Part shown: positions 57,401 to 62,899 of the stretch, in pieces
How the letters are laid out: every line of letters begins with the position of its first letter
Numbering within the stretch: position 1 is the stretch's first letter
From: Pseudoips prasinana
Taxonomy: Eukaryota > Arthropoda > Insecta > Lepidoptera > Nolidae
Assembly (NCBI GenBank): GCA_951640165.1
Contig: OX621254.1
Coordinates: 29,796,001-29,860,000 of the forward strand
DNA: 64,000 nucleotides
Direction of reading: 5' to 3'
Program-made: the position numbers and the translations under genes
The notes under the pieces: generated by a model
Seen by the model: the letters and a program-made list of their open reading frames with translations, nothing else
The model's database searches: none
Told to the model about the DNA's origin: nothing

Positions 57401-60400
57401 GAGGTGCAAAGTTGGTATGAAACCTTGCCATTTTTGAAGTTAAAGGCATGAAAATTGGTATTTGGCCTTCCAGTTAAAAATAAAAAATATGTGTTTCAGG
57501 ATTTTTGGAAATTCCACCCCCAAGTGTGAAAAATAAGGGATGTAAGTTTGTATGAATAATGTAAGAATTTTAAAGTTAAACGCATGAAAATTAGTATTTG
57601 GCGTTTCAGTTAAAAATTAAAAATATATATATTTCCGAATTTTTGGAAATTCCAGCCCCAAGAGGGTAAAATAGGGGATGTGAGTTTGTATGAAAAATGT
57701 GACAATTTTTAAGTTAAACGCATGAAAATAAGTAGTTGGCATTTCAAATAAAAATTGAAAATATATATTTCTGAATTTTTGAGTATTCCATCCCTAAGGG
57801 CGTAAGATAGGGGATGTAAGCATCTACGTAAAATGCGACTTGAAGTTAAACGCATAAAAATTGGTATTTGGTCTTCTGTTAAGAAATACATAATATTTAT
57901 TTCGGGATTTTTGGAAATTCCACCCCCAAGGGTGTAAAATAGGGGATGTAAGTTTAACTACTACGTACTAAACGGCGGGGGTTGGAGACTTGAAATTTTG
58001 ACAGTAGGTACCTTTTATGACGTAGGCATACCTACACTAAAGAAGGGTGTTTGAAAATACCACCCCTAAAATAAGGGATGAAAGATTTTATGAAAATCTG
58101 TCATTTCTGATGTTAAAGGTTATTTTATTTTATCTTTTCTTTAAATACCCTACTTATTTATTATATTATATACTTGGTTTTATAATAGTTTTTAGTTTAA
58201 CTTGTTTTTGTTATTTGTTTTATATACATGAAAGTCGAACGTAGGTAGCTCAGAAACCGCCCGCGTTAATATTTAAGCCTACTTTAAACTATATATATGT
58301 TTCTCATAAAAAGTGAATTGTGATTCTTTTGAGAAAATAAAATATCTTAAACCCCAAAGGCCTTGAACTTTGGTATTTGGCCTTGCAGTTAAAAATAAAA
58401 TTATACTTCAGAATTTTTGAAAATTCCACCCCCAAGGGCGCAAAATTGGGGATGTAGGTTTGTATGAAAAATATGCCAATTATTAAGTGAAACGCATGAA
58501 AATAGGTATTTGGCATTTAAGTTAAAAATTAAAAATACCTGTGTCAGGATTTTCAAGAACTCCACCCCTAAAAGTGACCAATAGGTAGGTGATATAAGTT
58601 TGTATGAAAATGCGACATTTTTAAGGTAAACACATGAAAATTGGTATTTGGCCTTTGACTAAAAAAATATAAATATATATTTCAGGATTTTTGGAAATTC
58701 TATCCCTAAGGACGTAAAATAGGGAATGTAAGTTTGTGTGAAAATTGGTATTTGGTCTTTCAGTTAAAAATATAAGCAATATATGTGTTTAAATCAAAAT
58801 TCAGGGAATAATTTGCTGTTAATAAAAGGTAATCCAAAACTGATTCAATAGATCGACACCAACAATTTACGTCAACTCGAATTTTAGATAAATTCGTTTT
58901 TTATGCCAAGTTGCTTAAAATGTCGTAGTCGTCTTCTAAGTAAAGACGTTTTATTTTATTTATTTTATTTATTACTTTTTGCACAAGTTTGTACAGAGGC
59001 GGACTAAATGCCGAAGGCATTCTCTTCCAGTCGACCTTTGGGTGATGCAGAAATATTATGGTAGGTGCACTAAAATTGGAGAATATTGTATAGTTACATA
59101 ATATAACATAACCTAATAACATAAAATATATATATGTATATAAAACAATATAAATATTAATAAACGTATAAAAAGAACTATAATACATATAATTATATAT
59201 ATATATACATATTTATAAATAAATAAATATATTGCCAAATAATATATAAGTAATTACTGATGAGTTTAAATCTGAAGAATGTCATCAGTGATGACATTCT
59301 TCAGATTTAATTTTTTTGAAAATTAGTTCCCGTGATTTCCTTTTAAAAGTGAAACGAGTCTTAGCCATTCTGATTTCCGGAGGTAGCGCATTCCAGAGAA
59401 GGACAGATTGAACGAAGAATGAAGAGTGGAGAAAATCAGTGCGATGTGATGGGCACTGAAGAAGACGGTTATAGGATGACCGCAGATTTTTACTGTGGTT
59501 TGAGAATTGATATTTAAAATGGGGGATTAAATAAGAAGGAGGAGAAGGAGAGTCAAGAAAAGAAAATAGAGTGGTAAGTGCCCGCAGATTTCTGCGGTGA
59601 CGAATAGGCATCCAATTTAATTGACGTCTATAAGTGGACACATGGTCATACTTACGTAGATTGAATATGAATCGAATGCAGTTATTCAGAAGACGGTCAA
59701 GTTTATTGAGGTGATCTGCATTCAGGTCAAAGTAGCATACATCACCGTAGTTGATTATGGGAATAAGTAGGGCCTGTGCGAGCATCACTTTTGTTTCAGA
59801 TGGTAAAAAGTGTTTTAGCCTATATAGTATCCGCAAGATCCCAGTTACTCTTTGACTGACGCTTGCTACCTGATTTTGCCAGCTTAAGGTTGAGTCAATA
59901 ATCAGCCCAAGGTTCTTAACCTTTTGACTGAAAGGGATTATGGACTGGTTGAATTTTATTGAGTCAAGGTTGTTCATATCCACTTTACTCAACACTCGGG
60001 AACTGCCCAATACAATAGCTTGGCATTTTATGGGATTAATAGTCAGTCCAAATCTAACTGACCAGTTATGGATGAAGTCGAGATCTTGGTTGACTTTGTT
60101 GACTGCGTCAGATATTCTGTCTATGCTTGCCTGAGCGTAAAGCGTAAAGCGTTTTATAAGATTTGTTACATTTTTGTTTAATTTTTATAACTGCTATACT
60201 TTTAAAGTTTCTGTGTGGCTGATGGCATAGAATATCGTCACCCCATCTCATCCCCCGGGGGTGTAGAAGTCGTCCCGAGGGAATATCTTCAAGAGAACGG
60301 GCAGCAGCATATCTCTGTTTACTATGACCATCATACTGCGATCGCCAACCCGTCTGCCAAGCTTGGCGATTACGGCATATCCTCAAATTGATGGATACAA

Positions 60401-61244
60401 CTCCATTGTGGAAATCTTTTGTACAGCACTGGACGTCATTGGGCTGATATAATCTATATCTATACATATAATAAAATCGTAGGAAAGTCAAAACTGTACA
60501 TTGAATATTTTTAAAAAAGGATACTTGGGGCGTGATCTACTATCGATATCCAAGCCAAAAATATAGTTTTTAGAATTTTTGTCTGTTTGTCTGTTTATCT
60601 GTATGTATGTCCGGGATAAACTCAAAAAGTACCACATGGATTTACTTAAAATTTGGCATGAATATTACTAAGAGGTCGGGTCAACATATAGGCTACATAT
60701 TATCACGCTATCACCCACGGGAGAGGAGCTGTGATAACTTATAAAATTTAACGCGGGTAAAACCGCGGGGCACAGCTAGTACATATAATAAAATCGTAGG
60801 AAAGTCAAAACTGTACATTGAATATTTTTTTAAAGGGTACTTTGGCGTGATCTACTGTCGATATCCAAGCCCAAAATATAGTTTTTAGAATTTTTGTCTG
60901 TTTATCTGTATGTATGTTCGGGCTAAACTCAAAAAGTTCTGCATGGATTTTTGGTATGAATATTACTAAGAGGTAGGGTCAACATATAGGCTACATATAA
61001 TCATGCTATCACCCACGGGGGAGGAGCTGTGATAACTTATAAAATCTAACGCGGGTAAAACCGCGGGGCACAGCTAGTGATGAATAAAGTTTAAAAAAAA
61101 AGATTCTGAAGGAAGAAAAAATATAGCTCAATTTTATTGGTATTGAATTAATTAAATAATAAAAGAAAAATTACACTTACTCTGTACTGTGAGACCTTGA
61201 ATGACATTTAAAAAGAGAAATGTAATAAAAATTGTCGTTTTCAT
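27280..61244 (-). CDS. gene A: insect 26/29 kDa protease (cathepsin L-like cysteine peptidase), complete
   Basis: Twelve exons: 61244-61181, 56594-56498, 53979-53889, 53462-53351, 49668-49539, 46834-46719, 43845-43659, 42227-42004, 40617-40491, 38071-37966, 37183-36999 and 27466-27280. They total 1626 nt (541 aa), close to the usual ~550 aa. Every junction is AG/GT and in phase. Domains: signal peptide ~1-17; N-terminal domain ~20-203, special to this family; I29 inhibitor ~234-296 with a full ERFNIN pattern (E253, R257, F261, N264, V268, N272) and VNEFSD; mature papain-fold peptidase from about L324. Active site: oxyanion Q342, nucleophile C348 ([12 protein letters not shown]), H489, N509, plus GCSGG at 388-392. 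The usual CGSCW is CSSCW and the usual DWR after the propeptide is DLR. Known 26/29 kDa proteases are secreted or lysosomal and made by haemocytes or gut; that role is inferred by family. Repeats make up most of the 34 kb. Confidence 0.95.
29177..30861 (+). pseudogene. LINE ORF1 (gag-like, CCHC zinc knuckles), frameshifted
   Basis: The frame opens at ATG 29177 ([12 protein letters not shown]), shifts near 29605 into 29647-30291, and shifts again near 30290 into 30319-30861. The last part carries consecutive zinc knuckles ([49 protein letters not shown]). This nucleic-acid-binding protein coats the LINE RNA. Two frameshifts make it non-functional as written. Confidence 0.85.
30848..34569 (+). 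pseudogene. LINE ORF2 (endonuclease, reverse transcriptase, RNase H), broken
   Basis: The APE-type endonuclease ([33 protein letters not shown]) runs to a frameshift near 31545. The next frame (31473-32777) has the RT N-terminal part ([38 protein letters not shown]). Stops and a 31 bp palindrome break 32778-32941. The frame resumes with [10 protein letters not shown], and RNase H follows ([31 protein letters not shown]). ORF2 overlaps the end of ORF1 by about 14 nt and has no ATG there. Confidence 0.9.
35112..35484. other. unassigned intron 11 sequence
   Basis: A+T-rich with homopolymer A runs; a SINE-head scrap near 35380-35430 (ggcgccctgccgttaggc). No coding similarity. Confidence 0.4.
35485..35700 (+). 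mobile_element. SINE-B copy 2
   Basis: Shares 'tggcccataaatagttgt', 'gtctggatgtgctttgtgtccg' in part and the A-rich tail with 18668-18868; more diverged. Confidence 0.7.
35975..36195 (-). mobile_element. SINE-C copy 1
   Basis: Minus strand: GTAGCCTAGTTGGTAGTGCT (box A region) and CCTGGGTTCGAATCCCGG (box B), then a shared body. Copies at 46950-47172 and 54945-55166 match closely. Confidence 0.8.
36205..36310 (-). mobile_element. SINE-A head fragment
   Basis: 'ttgtcctgggtgggga' and 'cactaaccactagaccag' in minus orientation. Confidence 0.6.
36330..36590 (-). mobile_element. RTE 3' fragment
   Basis: Reverse of the RTE C-terminal coding end and tail ('catcatatcagctgaaagac', 'tcttgcgctatccgcatcca'), with a short internal duplication (cacaagatcatcacaagatc). 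Confidence 0.8.
36594..36895 (+). mobile_element. Rep-Y copy
   Basis: Full Rep-Y: 'gacaaacgagcaagcgggtc', 'ggtaagtgatcaccgccgcc', 'ggcctttaagagtcagcaaa'. Confidence 0.7.
36999..37183 (-). CDS. gene A exon 11
   Basis: 185 nt between TTTTTAG and GTAAGT. Encodes [20 protein letters not shown].. and the C1A hallmark [20 protein letters not shown] ending YDES(C). Phase 0 to 2. Confidence 0.95.
37222..37571 (-). mobile_element. SINE-A split by MITE-X
   Basis: Reverse SINE-A whose halves meet at gcttgtac/catgg when 37276-37413 is removed. Confidence 0.8.
37276..37411. mobile_element. MITE-X copy 2 (136 bp)
   Basis: Palindromic, with TIR starting cag(a/g)(c/g)gccag; flanked by TA, the only duplicated bases relative to intact SINE-A copies. 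This suggests Tc1/mariner-type mobilisation. Confidence 0.85.
37620..37905 (-). pseudogene. old RTE reverse-transcriptase C-terminal relic
   Basis: Minus strand matches the RTE at 22320-22510 in DNA ('acccaaagagcaatggag', 'gaaatgtcgaaatcc', 'catagcccgaaaaattgcca') but the frame is lost. Confidence 0.65.
37966..38071 (-). CDS. gene A exon 10 (GCSGG motif)
   Basis: 106 nt between CTCATTAG and GTGAGT. Encodes (Q)[25 protein letters not shown]. The GCxGG motif is strongly conserved in papain-family peptidases. Confidence 0.95.
38136..38460 (-). mobile_element. Hel-1-type Helitron-like element
   Basis: Starts 'ctagctatgccccgcggtttc', i.e. the minus-strand hairpin and CTAG/T end. The body resembles 1886-2182. 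Confidence 0.65.
38461..38680. mobile_element. MITE-P copy 2
   Basis: Same inverted arms ('ggcgttcaaataaataaagg' and complement, 'cttaatcaatcgttaaatcg'). The left end is eroded and it lies next to a Hel-1 fragment. Confidence 0.75.
39134..40016 (-). mobile_element. Rep-W copy interrupted by a hAT-type MITE
   Basis: Runs from 'agggttccgtagccaaatgg' to 'cgcacttggccggttttt'. The internal host sequence is continuous once 39582-39870 is removed. Confidence 0.8.
39582..39862. mobile_element. hAT-type MITE (281 bp)
   Basis: 16 bp inverted ends (cagtgtttttcaacct / aggttgaaaaacactg) and a perfect 8 bp target duplication atgtaaac (39574-39581 and 39863-39870). Both features fit the hAT superfamily. 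No coding capacity. Confidence 0.92.
40080..40440 (+). repeat. repeat with a 16-17 bp minisatellite (tccaatatggcggacg)
   Basis: About six copies of the unit lie at 40328-40420, inside a longer element that also contains 'ccttcccaagatggcggact'. GC-rich compared with its surroundings. Lies just downstream of gene A exon 9, in intron 9. Confidence 0.8.
40491..40617 (-). CDS. gene A exon 9 (catalytic Cys)
   Basis: 127 nt between TTCACAG and GTAAGT. Encodes (Q)[17 protein letters not shown].., the active-site block with oxyanion Gln and nucleophilic Cys, and [12 protein letters not shown]. Confidence 0.97.
40794..41184. repeat. inverted pair of SINE-D copies (long palindrome)
   Basis: A minus copy (~40794-41032) faces a plus copy (~41030-41184). 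The arms 40844-40987 and 41040-41184 are nearly perfect complements (~145 bp), leaving a ~52 nt loop with the tRNA-like box A. In intron 8 of gene A. Confidence 0.85.
41277..41535 (+). mobile_element. Rep-Y copy
   Basis: 'tcacctgatggtaagtgatc' and 'gagtcgcgggtgcgttgcc' as in other copies. Confidence 0.7.
41555..41640 (+). mobile_element. SINE-A 3' tail
   Basis: 'gtctggttgccatagtacag' and 'cagatggcagtg'. Confidence 0.55.
41647..41938 (-). repeat. Rep-V copy 3
   Basis: Reverse of 18869-19155, ending 'ttgacacctctcaag'. Adjacent to gene A exon 8. Confidence 0.75.
42004..42227 (-). CDS. gene A exon 8 (propeptide end, mature start)
   Basis: 224 nt between CATCTAG and GTAAGT. Encodes the rest of the I29 domain ([17 protein letters not shown]), an acidic linker ([19 protein letters not shown]) and the mature N-terminus ([17 protein letters not shown]). 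Confidence 0.95.
42441..42691 (-). mobile_element. Hel-2 Helitron-like element
   Basis: Minus strand starts TCAATGCCACTTTTCG and ends with a TACGT..ACGTA hairpin and GGGCCGCTAG/T. Confidence 0.75.
42715..42975 (+). mobile_element. SINE-D copy
   Basis: 'tggtggactagcggcagc' head, 'cctgggttcgaattttggg', then 'gtgcctcggagagcacgtaa'. Confidence 0.75.
43020..43650. other. unassigned intron 7 sequence with a 24 bp palindrome
   Basis: 43441-43464 is a perfect hairpin (aaaacgtccc-aatc-gggacgtttt). The surroundings are unlike other repeats here, and no coding similarity was seen. Confidence 0.5.
43659..43845 (-). CDS. gene A exon 7 (start of I29 propeptide)
   Basis: 187 nt between TTGTTCAG and GTAAGG. 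Encodes (D)[11 protein letters not shown].. then [20 protein letters not shown] and the ERFNIN helix up to EDNW(K). Confidence 0.95.
43897..44021. mobile_element. MITE-X copy 3
   Basis: Left end partly eroded (cagactaaagctcc); right end gtgctggcgtctg followed by TA. Confidence 0.8.
44145..44390 (+). mobile_element. SINE-A copy
   Basis: Box B (GGGTTCGATTCCCACCCAGG) and full 3' body. Confidence 0.8.
44396..44853 (-). mobile_element. Hel-2 Helitron-like element
   Basis: Same ends as 42441-42691 with ~200 bp more in the middle, including the 'gtgcgcgcgcatcgtaaaaa' block seen at 14130-14360. Confidence 0.75.
45215..45818. mobile_element. TIR DNA element with TA duplication (604 bp)
   Basis: Ends caggctggctgaggag(a)tgacgtt and its near complement are flanked by TA (45213-45214, 45819-45820). 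It carries a Rep-R fragment (45360-45535) inside. No transposase. Confidence 0.75.
45360..45535 (+). repeat. Rep-R fragment
   Basis: Same family as 22985-23250 in opposite orientation ('gccacgtcatgcattgcacgg', 'tttttgcctttgacttt'). Confidence 0.55.
46097..46417 (-). mobile_element. Hel-1 Helitron-like element
   Basis: CTAG/T end and hairpin at the left ('ctagctgtgccccgcgg'), start 'tctatacatataatac' at the right. Confidence 0.75.
46719..46834 (-). CDS. gene A exon 6
   Basis: 116 nt between CTTTTCAG and GTAAAA. Encodes (Q)[20 protein letters not shown].. [18 protein letters not shown], the last part of the N-terminal domain. Confidence 0.93.
46950..47172 (-). mobile_element. SINE-C copy 2
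   Basis: Nearly identical to 35975-36195 including the box A/B head, with a short internal deletion. Confidence 0.8.
47229..47475 (+). mobile_element. SINE-D copy preceded by a Rep-W end
   Basis: The first ~25 bp are the Rep-W terminus (cggccaagtgcgagtcgg); then 'gggttcaaatgctgggtcgg' and the SINE-D body. Confidence 0.65.
47540..47853 (-). mobile_element. Hel-1 Helitron-like element
   Basis: As 46097-46417, with the terminal hairpin decayed. Confidence 0.7.
48000..48290 (+). repeat. Rep-T copy, uninterrupted
   Basis: 'acaatgtgtacctaaatatc' to 'aaagtctacgtgaataaaaa' plus a T run. It serves as the empty-site reference for the Rep-W insertion at 39134. Confidence 0.7.
48336..48794. mobile_element. 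MITE-X copy 4, split by Rep-Y
   Basis: Left half 48336-48399, right half 48715-48794. Confidence 0.85.
48400..48714 (+). mobile_element. Rep-Y copy with 9 bp target duplication
   Basis: Flanked by aaccttttg (48391-48399 and 48715-48723) inside MITE-X. This defines Rep-Y as a 315 bp mobile unit, retroposon-like by duplication length. Confidence 0.8.
48850..49320 (-). pseudogene. Jockey-like LINE 3' relic
   Basis: Minus strand encodes [20 protein letters not shown] then [20 protein letters not shown] and [13 protein letters not shown], the usual C-terminus of such RTs, with an A-rich tail at the low-coordinate end. Confidence 0.75.
49539..49668 (-). CDS. gene A exon 5
   Basis: 130 nt between TTTTCAG and GTAAGT. 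Encodes (G)[19 protein letters not shown].. and [18 protein letters not shown]. Confidence 0.95.
49699..49746 (+). repeat. (CA)n microsatellite
   Basis: Imperfect CA repeats interrupted by cgctcg and cg, 30 bp upstream of exon 5 in transcript terms. Confidence 0.85.
49860..50065 (+). repeat. Rep-T copy
   Basis: 'aatctccttgacaataactt' to 'gtctacgtgaataaaaacc'. Confidence 0.65.
50066..50658. other. unassigned intron 4 sequence of gene A
   Basis: Contains gattctaaaattagaatcc (18 bp palindrome) and 'agcgaggaaat' twice (50377, 50450). Possibly part of a MITE, not resolved. Confidence 0.4.
50659..51039 (+). repeat. Rep-W copy, shorter form
   Basis: Same termini as 15866-16467 with an internal deletion. 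Confidence 0.7.
51345..51490 (+). pseudogene. LINE reverse-transcriptase C-terminal relic
   Basis: Plus frame: [20 protein letters not shown], then EAYVSQDT. The W-x-A-x-DR-x-x-W pattern is the end of RTE-like proteins. Confidence 0.6.
51747..52925 (+). mobile_element. 5'-truncated non-LTR LINE
   Basis: Inserted in SINE-A; it ends with an A+T-rich (tttatta) tail. Only the last third of the RT protein is retained. Confidence 0.85.
51749..52684 (+). pseudogene. LINE reverse transcriptase, C-terminal 311 aa, frame open
   Basis: An uninterrupted frame from the truncation point: [13 protein letters not shown], the YADD catalytic box ([12 protein letters not shown]), [16 protein letters not shown], then [18 protein letters not shown], the thumb and connection region. 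It lacks EN and most of RT, so it is dead on arrival, but the remaining part has no stops, so the insertion is young. Confidence 0.85.
53040..53115 (+). mobile_element. SINE-B 3' scrap
   Basis: 'ttatatgtttgtaaaatatccc' and 'agggattta' of the SINE-B tail. Confidence 0.5.
53140..53290 (-). repeat. Rep-T fragment
   Basis: Reverse of 'acaagctagctaaatatc..aacatgttctgac'. Confidence 0.6.
53351..53462 (-). CDS. gene A exon 4
   Basis: 112 nt between GTATTCAG and GTACCG. Encodes [20 protein letters not shown], then PSPTGLQYT. Needed to bridge the phase between exons 3 and 5. Confidence 0.93.
53583..53822. mobile_element. MITE with 36 bp perfect TIRs (240 bp)
   Basis: 53583-53618 and 53787-53822 are exact complements (ggctgagatctatagagc..). 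A 3 bp TCA flanks both sides inside a reverse SINE-A scrap, which suggests PIF/Harbinger-type mobilisation; the class is inference. Confidence 0.85.
53889..53979 (-). CDS. gene A exon 3
   Basis: 91 nt between GTTAACAG and GTAAGA. Encodes (W)[19 protein letters not shown], then [11 protein letters not shown]. Confidence 0.93.
54088..54600 (-). repeat. Rep-Q (LINE 3' end) split by Rep-Y
   Basis: Reverse of a LINE tail also at 56745-57110. Left piece 'cacgcctgtttcccagagg'; right piece resumes 'ggtaggcagagacaac' after Rep-Y. Confidence 0.65.
54110..54405 (-). mobile_element. Rep-Y copy
   Basis: Reverse of 'aaacgagcaagtggatcacc..ccgcctatggacc'; inserted in Rep-Q. Confidence 0.7.
54601..54944. 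other. unassigned intron 2 sequence of gene A
   Basis: A+T-rich, with nothing recognised. Confidence 0.4.
54945..55166 (-). mobile_element. SINE-C copy 3
   Basis: Same family as 35975; about 30 bp of the tRNA-like head between box B and box A is deleted. Confidence 0.8.
55167..56164. other. unassigned, very A+T-rich intron 2 sequence
   Basis: No frames with similarity, no clear repeat ends; T and A homopolymers at 55290 and 55555. Confidence 0.4.
56165..56316 (+). mobile_element. Helitron-like element, internally deleted
   Basis: 'cctactaatattataaatgcg' at the 5' end and ACAGCTAG/T at 56316; the terminal hairpin is missing. Confidence 0.55.
56498..56594 (-). CDS. gene A exon 2
   Basis: 97 nt between TTTGTGCAG and GTAAGA. 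Encodes (S)[19 protein letters not shown], then [11 protein letters not shown](W). Start of the N-terminal domain. Confidence 0.93.
56745..57110 (-). pseudogene. Rep-Q LINE C-terminal relic
   Basis: Minus frame [20 protein letters not shown].., [35 protein letters not shown]: the conserved tail of a LINE endonuclease-RT family common in Lepidoptera. It ends with a (catacata) tail. Confidence 0.8.
57240..58800 (+). repeat. degenerate tandem array, ~130 bp unit, intron 1 of gene A
   Basis: 'ggaaattccacccccaag' variants recur near 57510, 57645, 57785, 57913, 58047, 58420, 58556 and 58693. Each is followed by 'aaaataggggatgtaagttt' and 'cgcatgaaaattggtatttgg'. The array begins with 'agtcctgactgactgattgactgactc'-type sequence. 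Units are 70-90% alike by eye. Confidence 0.8.
58930..60141 (-). mobile_element. 5'-truncated Jockey/CR1-like LINE
   Basis: Coding part 60141-59285; a 3' region runs down to about 58930, ending in T/A-rich repeats (ttttattttattt) on the plus strand. Confidence 0.75.
59285..60141 (-). pseudogene. LINE reverse transcriptase, C-terminal part
   Basis: A continuous frame starting [20 protein letters not shown] (just before an RT palm motif), [33 protein letters not shown], and [19 protein letters not shown] at the end. The first two thirds of the element are absent. Confidence 0.85.
60206..60452 (+). mobile_element. RTE-derived short element, uninterrupted (~245 bp)
   Basis: RTE 5' leader ('atcgtcaccccatctcatcc', 'agaagtcgtcccgaggg', 'gcgatcgccaacccgtctgc') directly fused to the RTE 3' end ('ggacgtcattgggctgatat'). 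Confidence 0.8.
60459..60779 (+). mobile_element. Hel-1 Helitron-like element
   Basis: Best copy: 5' TCTATACATATAATA, 3' hairpin cgcgggtaaaaccgcg, GGGCACAGCTAG then T. Confidence 0.8.
60780..61077 (+). mobile_element. Hel-1 Helitron-like element, tandem second copy
   Basis: Starts within the same 'acatataataaaatcgtagg' and ends CACAGCTAG/T. Head-to-tail with the previous copy. Confidence 0.8.
61181..61244 (-). CDS. gene A exon 1 (signal peptide)
   Basis: 64 nt ending at GTAAGT. Encodes [20 protein letters not shown].., a typical secretory signal with likely cleavage after IQG. Confidence 0.92.
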
Positions 61245-61265
61245 TTTGTTCACTTTTTCCCAGTG

Positions 61266-61299
61266 ACTGATATAATATAATTATTTCGAAGCTTTTATA
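61266..61299 (-). promoter_or_regulatory. core promoter of gene A: TATA box and initiator
   Basis: TATAAAA (61299-61293) lies 31 bp upstream of the A of an arthropod initiator TCAGT (61270-61266). The predicted 5' leader is only about 24 nt before the ATG at 61244. Confidence 0.8.
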
Positions 61300-61689
61300 C
61301 CCAGCGTCAATAAGAGGCTATATCTAGACACACGGCCGCGTGCCATAGCCAAGTTAGGCGTGTATACTGAGGCAAGCAAAATAACTGTTTTAGATAAAGG
61401 AAAACTTACTTACATTGGTTACCTTGTTCTTACTGACATAATTGTTGAAGCCTCCCAATATGTTATTAAAGTTTAACATACTCTATAAAGCATGTAATGG
61501 ATCAATAAATGTCGAACGAAGCACTCTCTTTGATGGGCTGATCACGTGCCTAGAGGCTTAGCGCACCTTAAATTAAACATATACAATGGGTGGTCTTAAT
61601 TCATTAGGTGATTTCTTCTAAAAAGCCTATAATAATATAGGAGTATATAGGAGGTTTAATAATGCAGGTGCAACAAATTAAATGAATTA
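61300..61689. other. unassigned upstream flank of gene A
   Basis: Single-looking sequence with no recognised frames; may hold gene A regulatory sites. Confidence 0.4.
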
Positions 61690-61835
61690 ATATTATGCGA
61701 TAACCATTTACCAATTACACCCAGACAGAGAACAAATAATCGTGTTCCTCACACAAATATTTCTCCTGGGTGGGAATCAAACCCACGACCTTTGGCTTAG
61801 CAGTCAGGGTCACTAACCACTAACAACAGGCCAGT
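61690..61835 (-). mobile_element. SINE-A 5' part
   Basis: Reverse of the SINE-A head ('ctcctgggtgggaatcaaac', 'cactaaccactaacaac'). Confidence 0.65.
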
Positions 61836-62269
61836 CTTTGATATACTAAAAGTAAAAATATGATAAATTTTATTAACATGTTTATAAATAGTCCCCATCT
61901 GCTATGCCTATGTCTTAGAACTATTTACTTAGTTACCAATTTATATACGGGATATCAATAAGATTTAATAGTAAAACAAAGAGCAGAAGACGAAGGAATT
62001 AATCAGTAGGACAAATCAGTCTAGAGCACGGACTTGATAAGCAATTAAATCCCTTTACCACCAAAAAGGTTTAATTTCTTATTGACCAATATGTAAACTG
62101 AGTTCAACAAGCTTTCCCATTTCTGTCACAAATATACATTTTGTGAACGAAAAAAAGACGCTAATTATCCAGACTTGGCCTTCTTTTTCACATTTATGGA
62201 TGCACTTATGCACGTCGTTATAATTTACAGCAAACATTTAATTGACATCCATAAAAAGTACATCCAGAC
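61836..62269. other. unassigned intergenic sequence
   Basis: A+T-rich, no recognised feature. Confidence 0.4.
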
Positions 62270-62470
62270 TCAGAACAACTAATTATGGGTGACACAAATA
62301 GTAATCCTTTGCCGGCATCGAACTGCCACGCTGGATGGCAATGCCGACAGCTTTGACAAATATAAAGGCCACCTTTCTAGTCATTAGAAAGGTCAAATAT
62401 TAATTAAGACGCCTGCATTTGGACCCCATGGACCAAACGTTTCAACCCCAAACAGCTCAAATAATAGAGC
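62270..62470 (-). repeat. SINE-B scrap and retroelement tail fragment
   Basis: 62270-62340 resembles the SINE-B head in reverse; 62405-62470 encodes FGVETFGPWGPNA on the minus strand, like 16755-17010. Confidence 0.5.
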
Positions 62471-62546
62471 TTTTAGCTCTAATTACAGCATCCTAGGTTT
62501 GTGTTTTTGTTCAGTTTAAGAGCGCCCACCGATGCAGCAAATAGTA

Positions 62547-62681
62547 CAGACGCCAGCACATCAAGCAAATCAAATCTATCAAATTTCCCCAATTGAAAGT
62601 GAACCTTCTGTTCATGTGATAAAGTTGAAAATCTATAAAATAAATTTGACATATTGGGGTAGATGGATGTGCTGGCGTCTG
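62547..62681. mobile_element. MITE-X copy 5
   Basis: Complete 135 bp palindrome, cagacgccagcac..gtgctggcgtctg, flanked by TA. Confidence 0.85.
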
Positions 62682-62899
62682 TACGTTCTTTGTCAATTCA
62701 ATGACAAATGATAAAATGATATTTTTATATTAATTAAAACATATTAACATTTAAAATGAAACTAATTGCAATGGAAATACTTTATGTAGCCTATCATTTT
62801 TATGCATTACACTATTTACTGACATATTTTAATTAATTACTTTATAATTAGTAAGCGATAAAAATGATTAAAACGGTGTAAACGACTTCGTGACCGGGG

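Noticed and set aside
58047..58244. 65-aa hydrophobic frame ([14 protein letters not shown]..)
   Set aside because: A+T-rich sequence inside the degenerate tandem array gives Phe/Tyr/Leu runs by composition; no start context or similarity.
15180..61800. Possible tRNA genes at the many GGTTCGANNCC box B sites
   Set aside because: Each is followed by a shared SINE body and lacks a full cloverleaf with acceptor stem; they are SINE heads.
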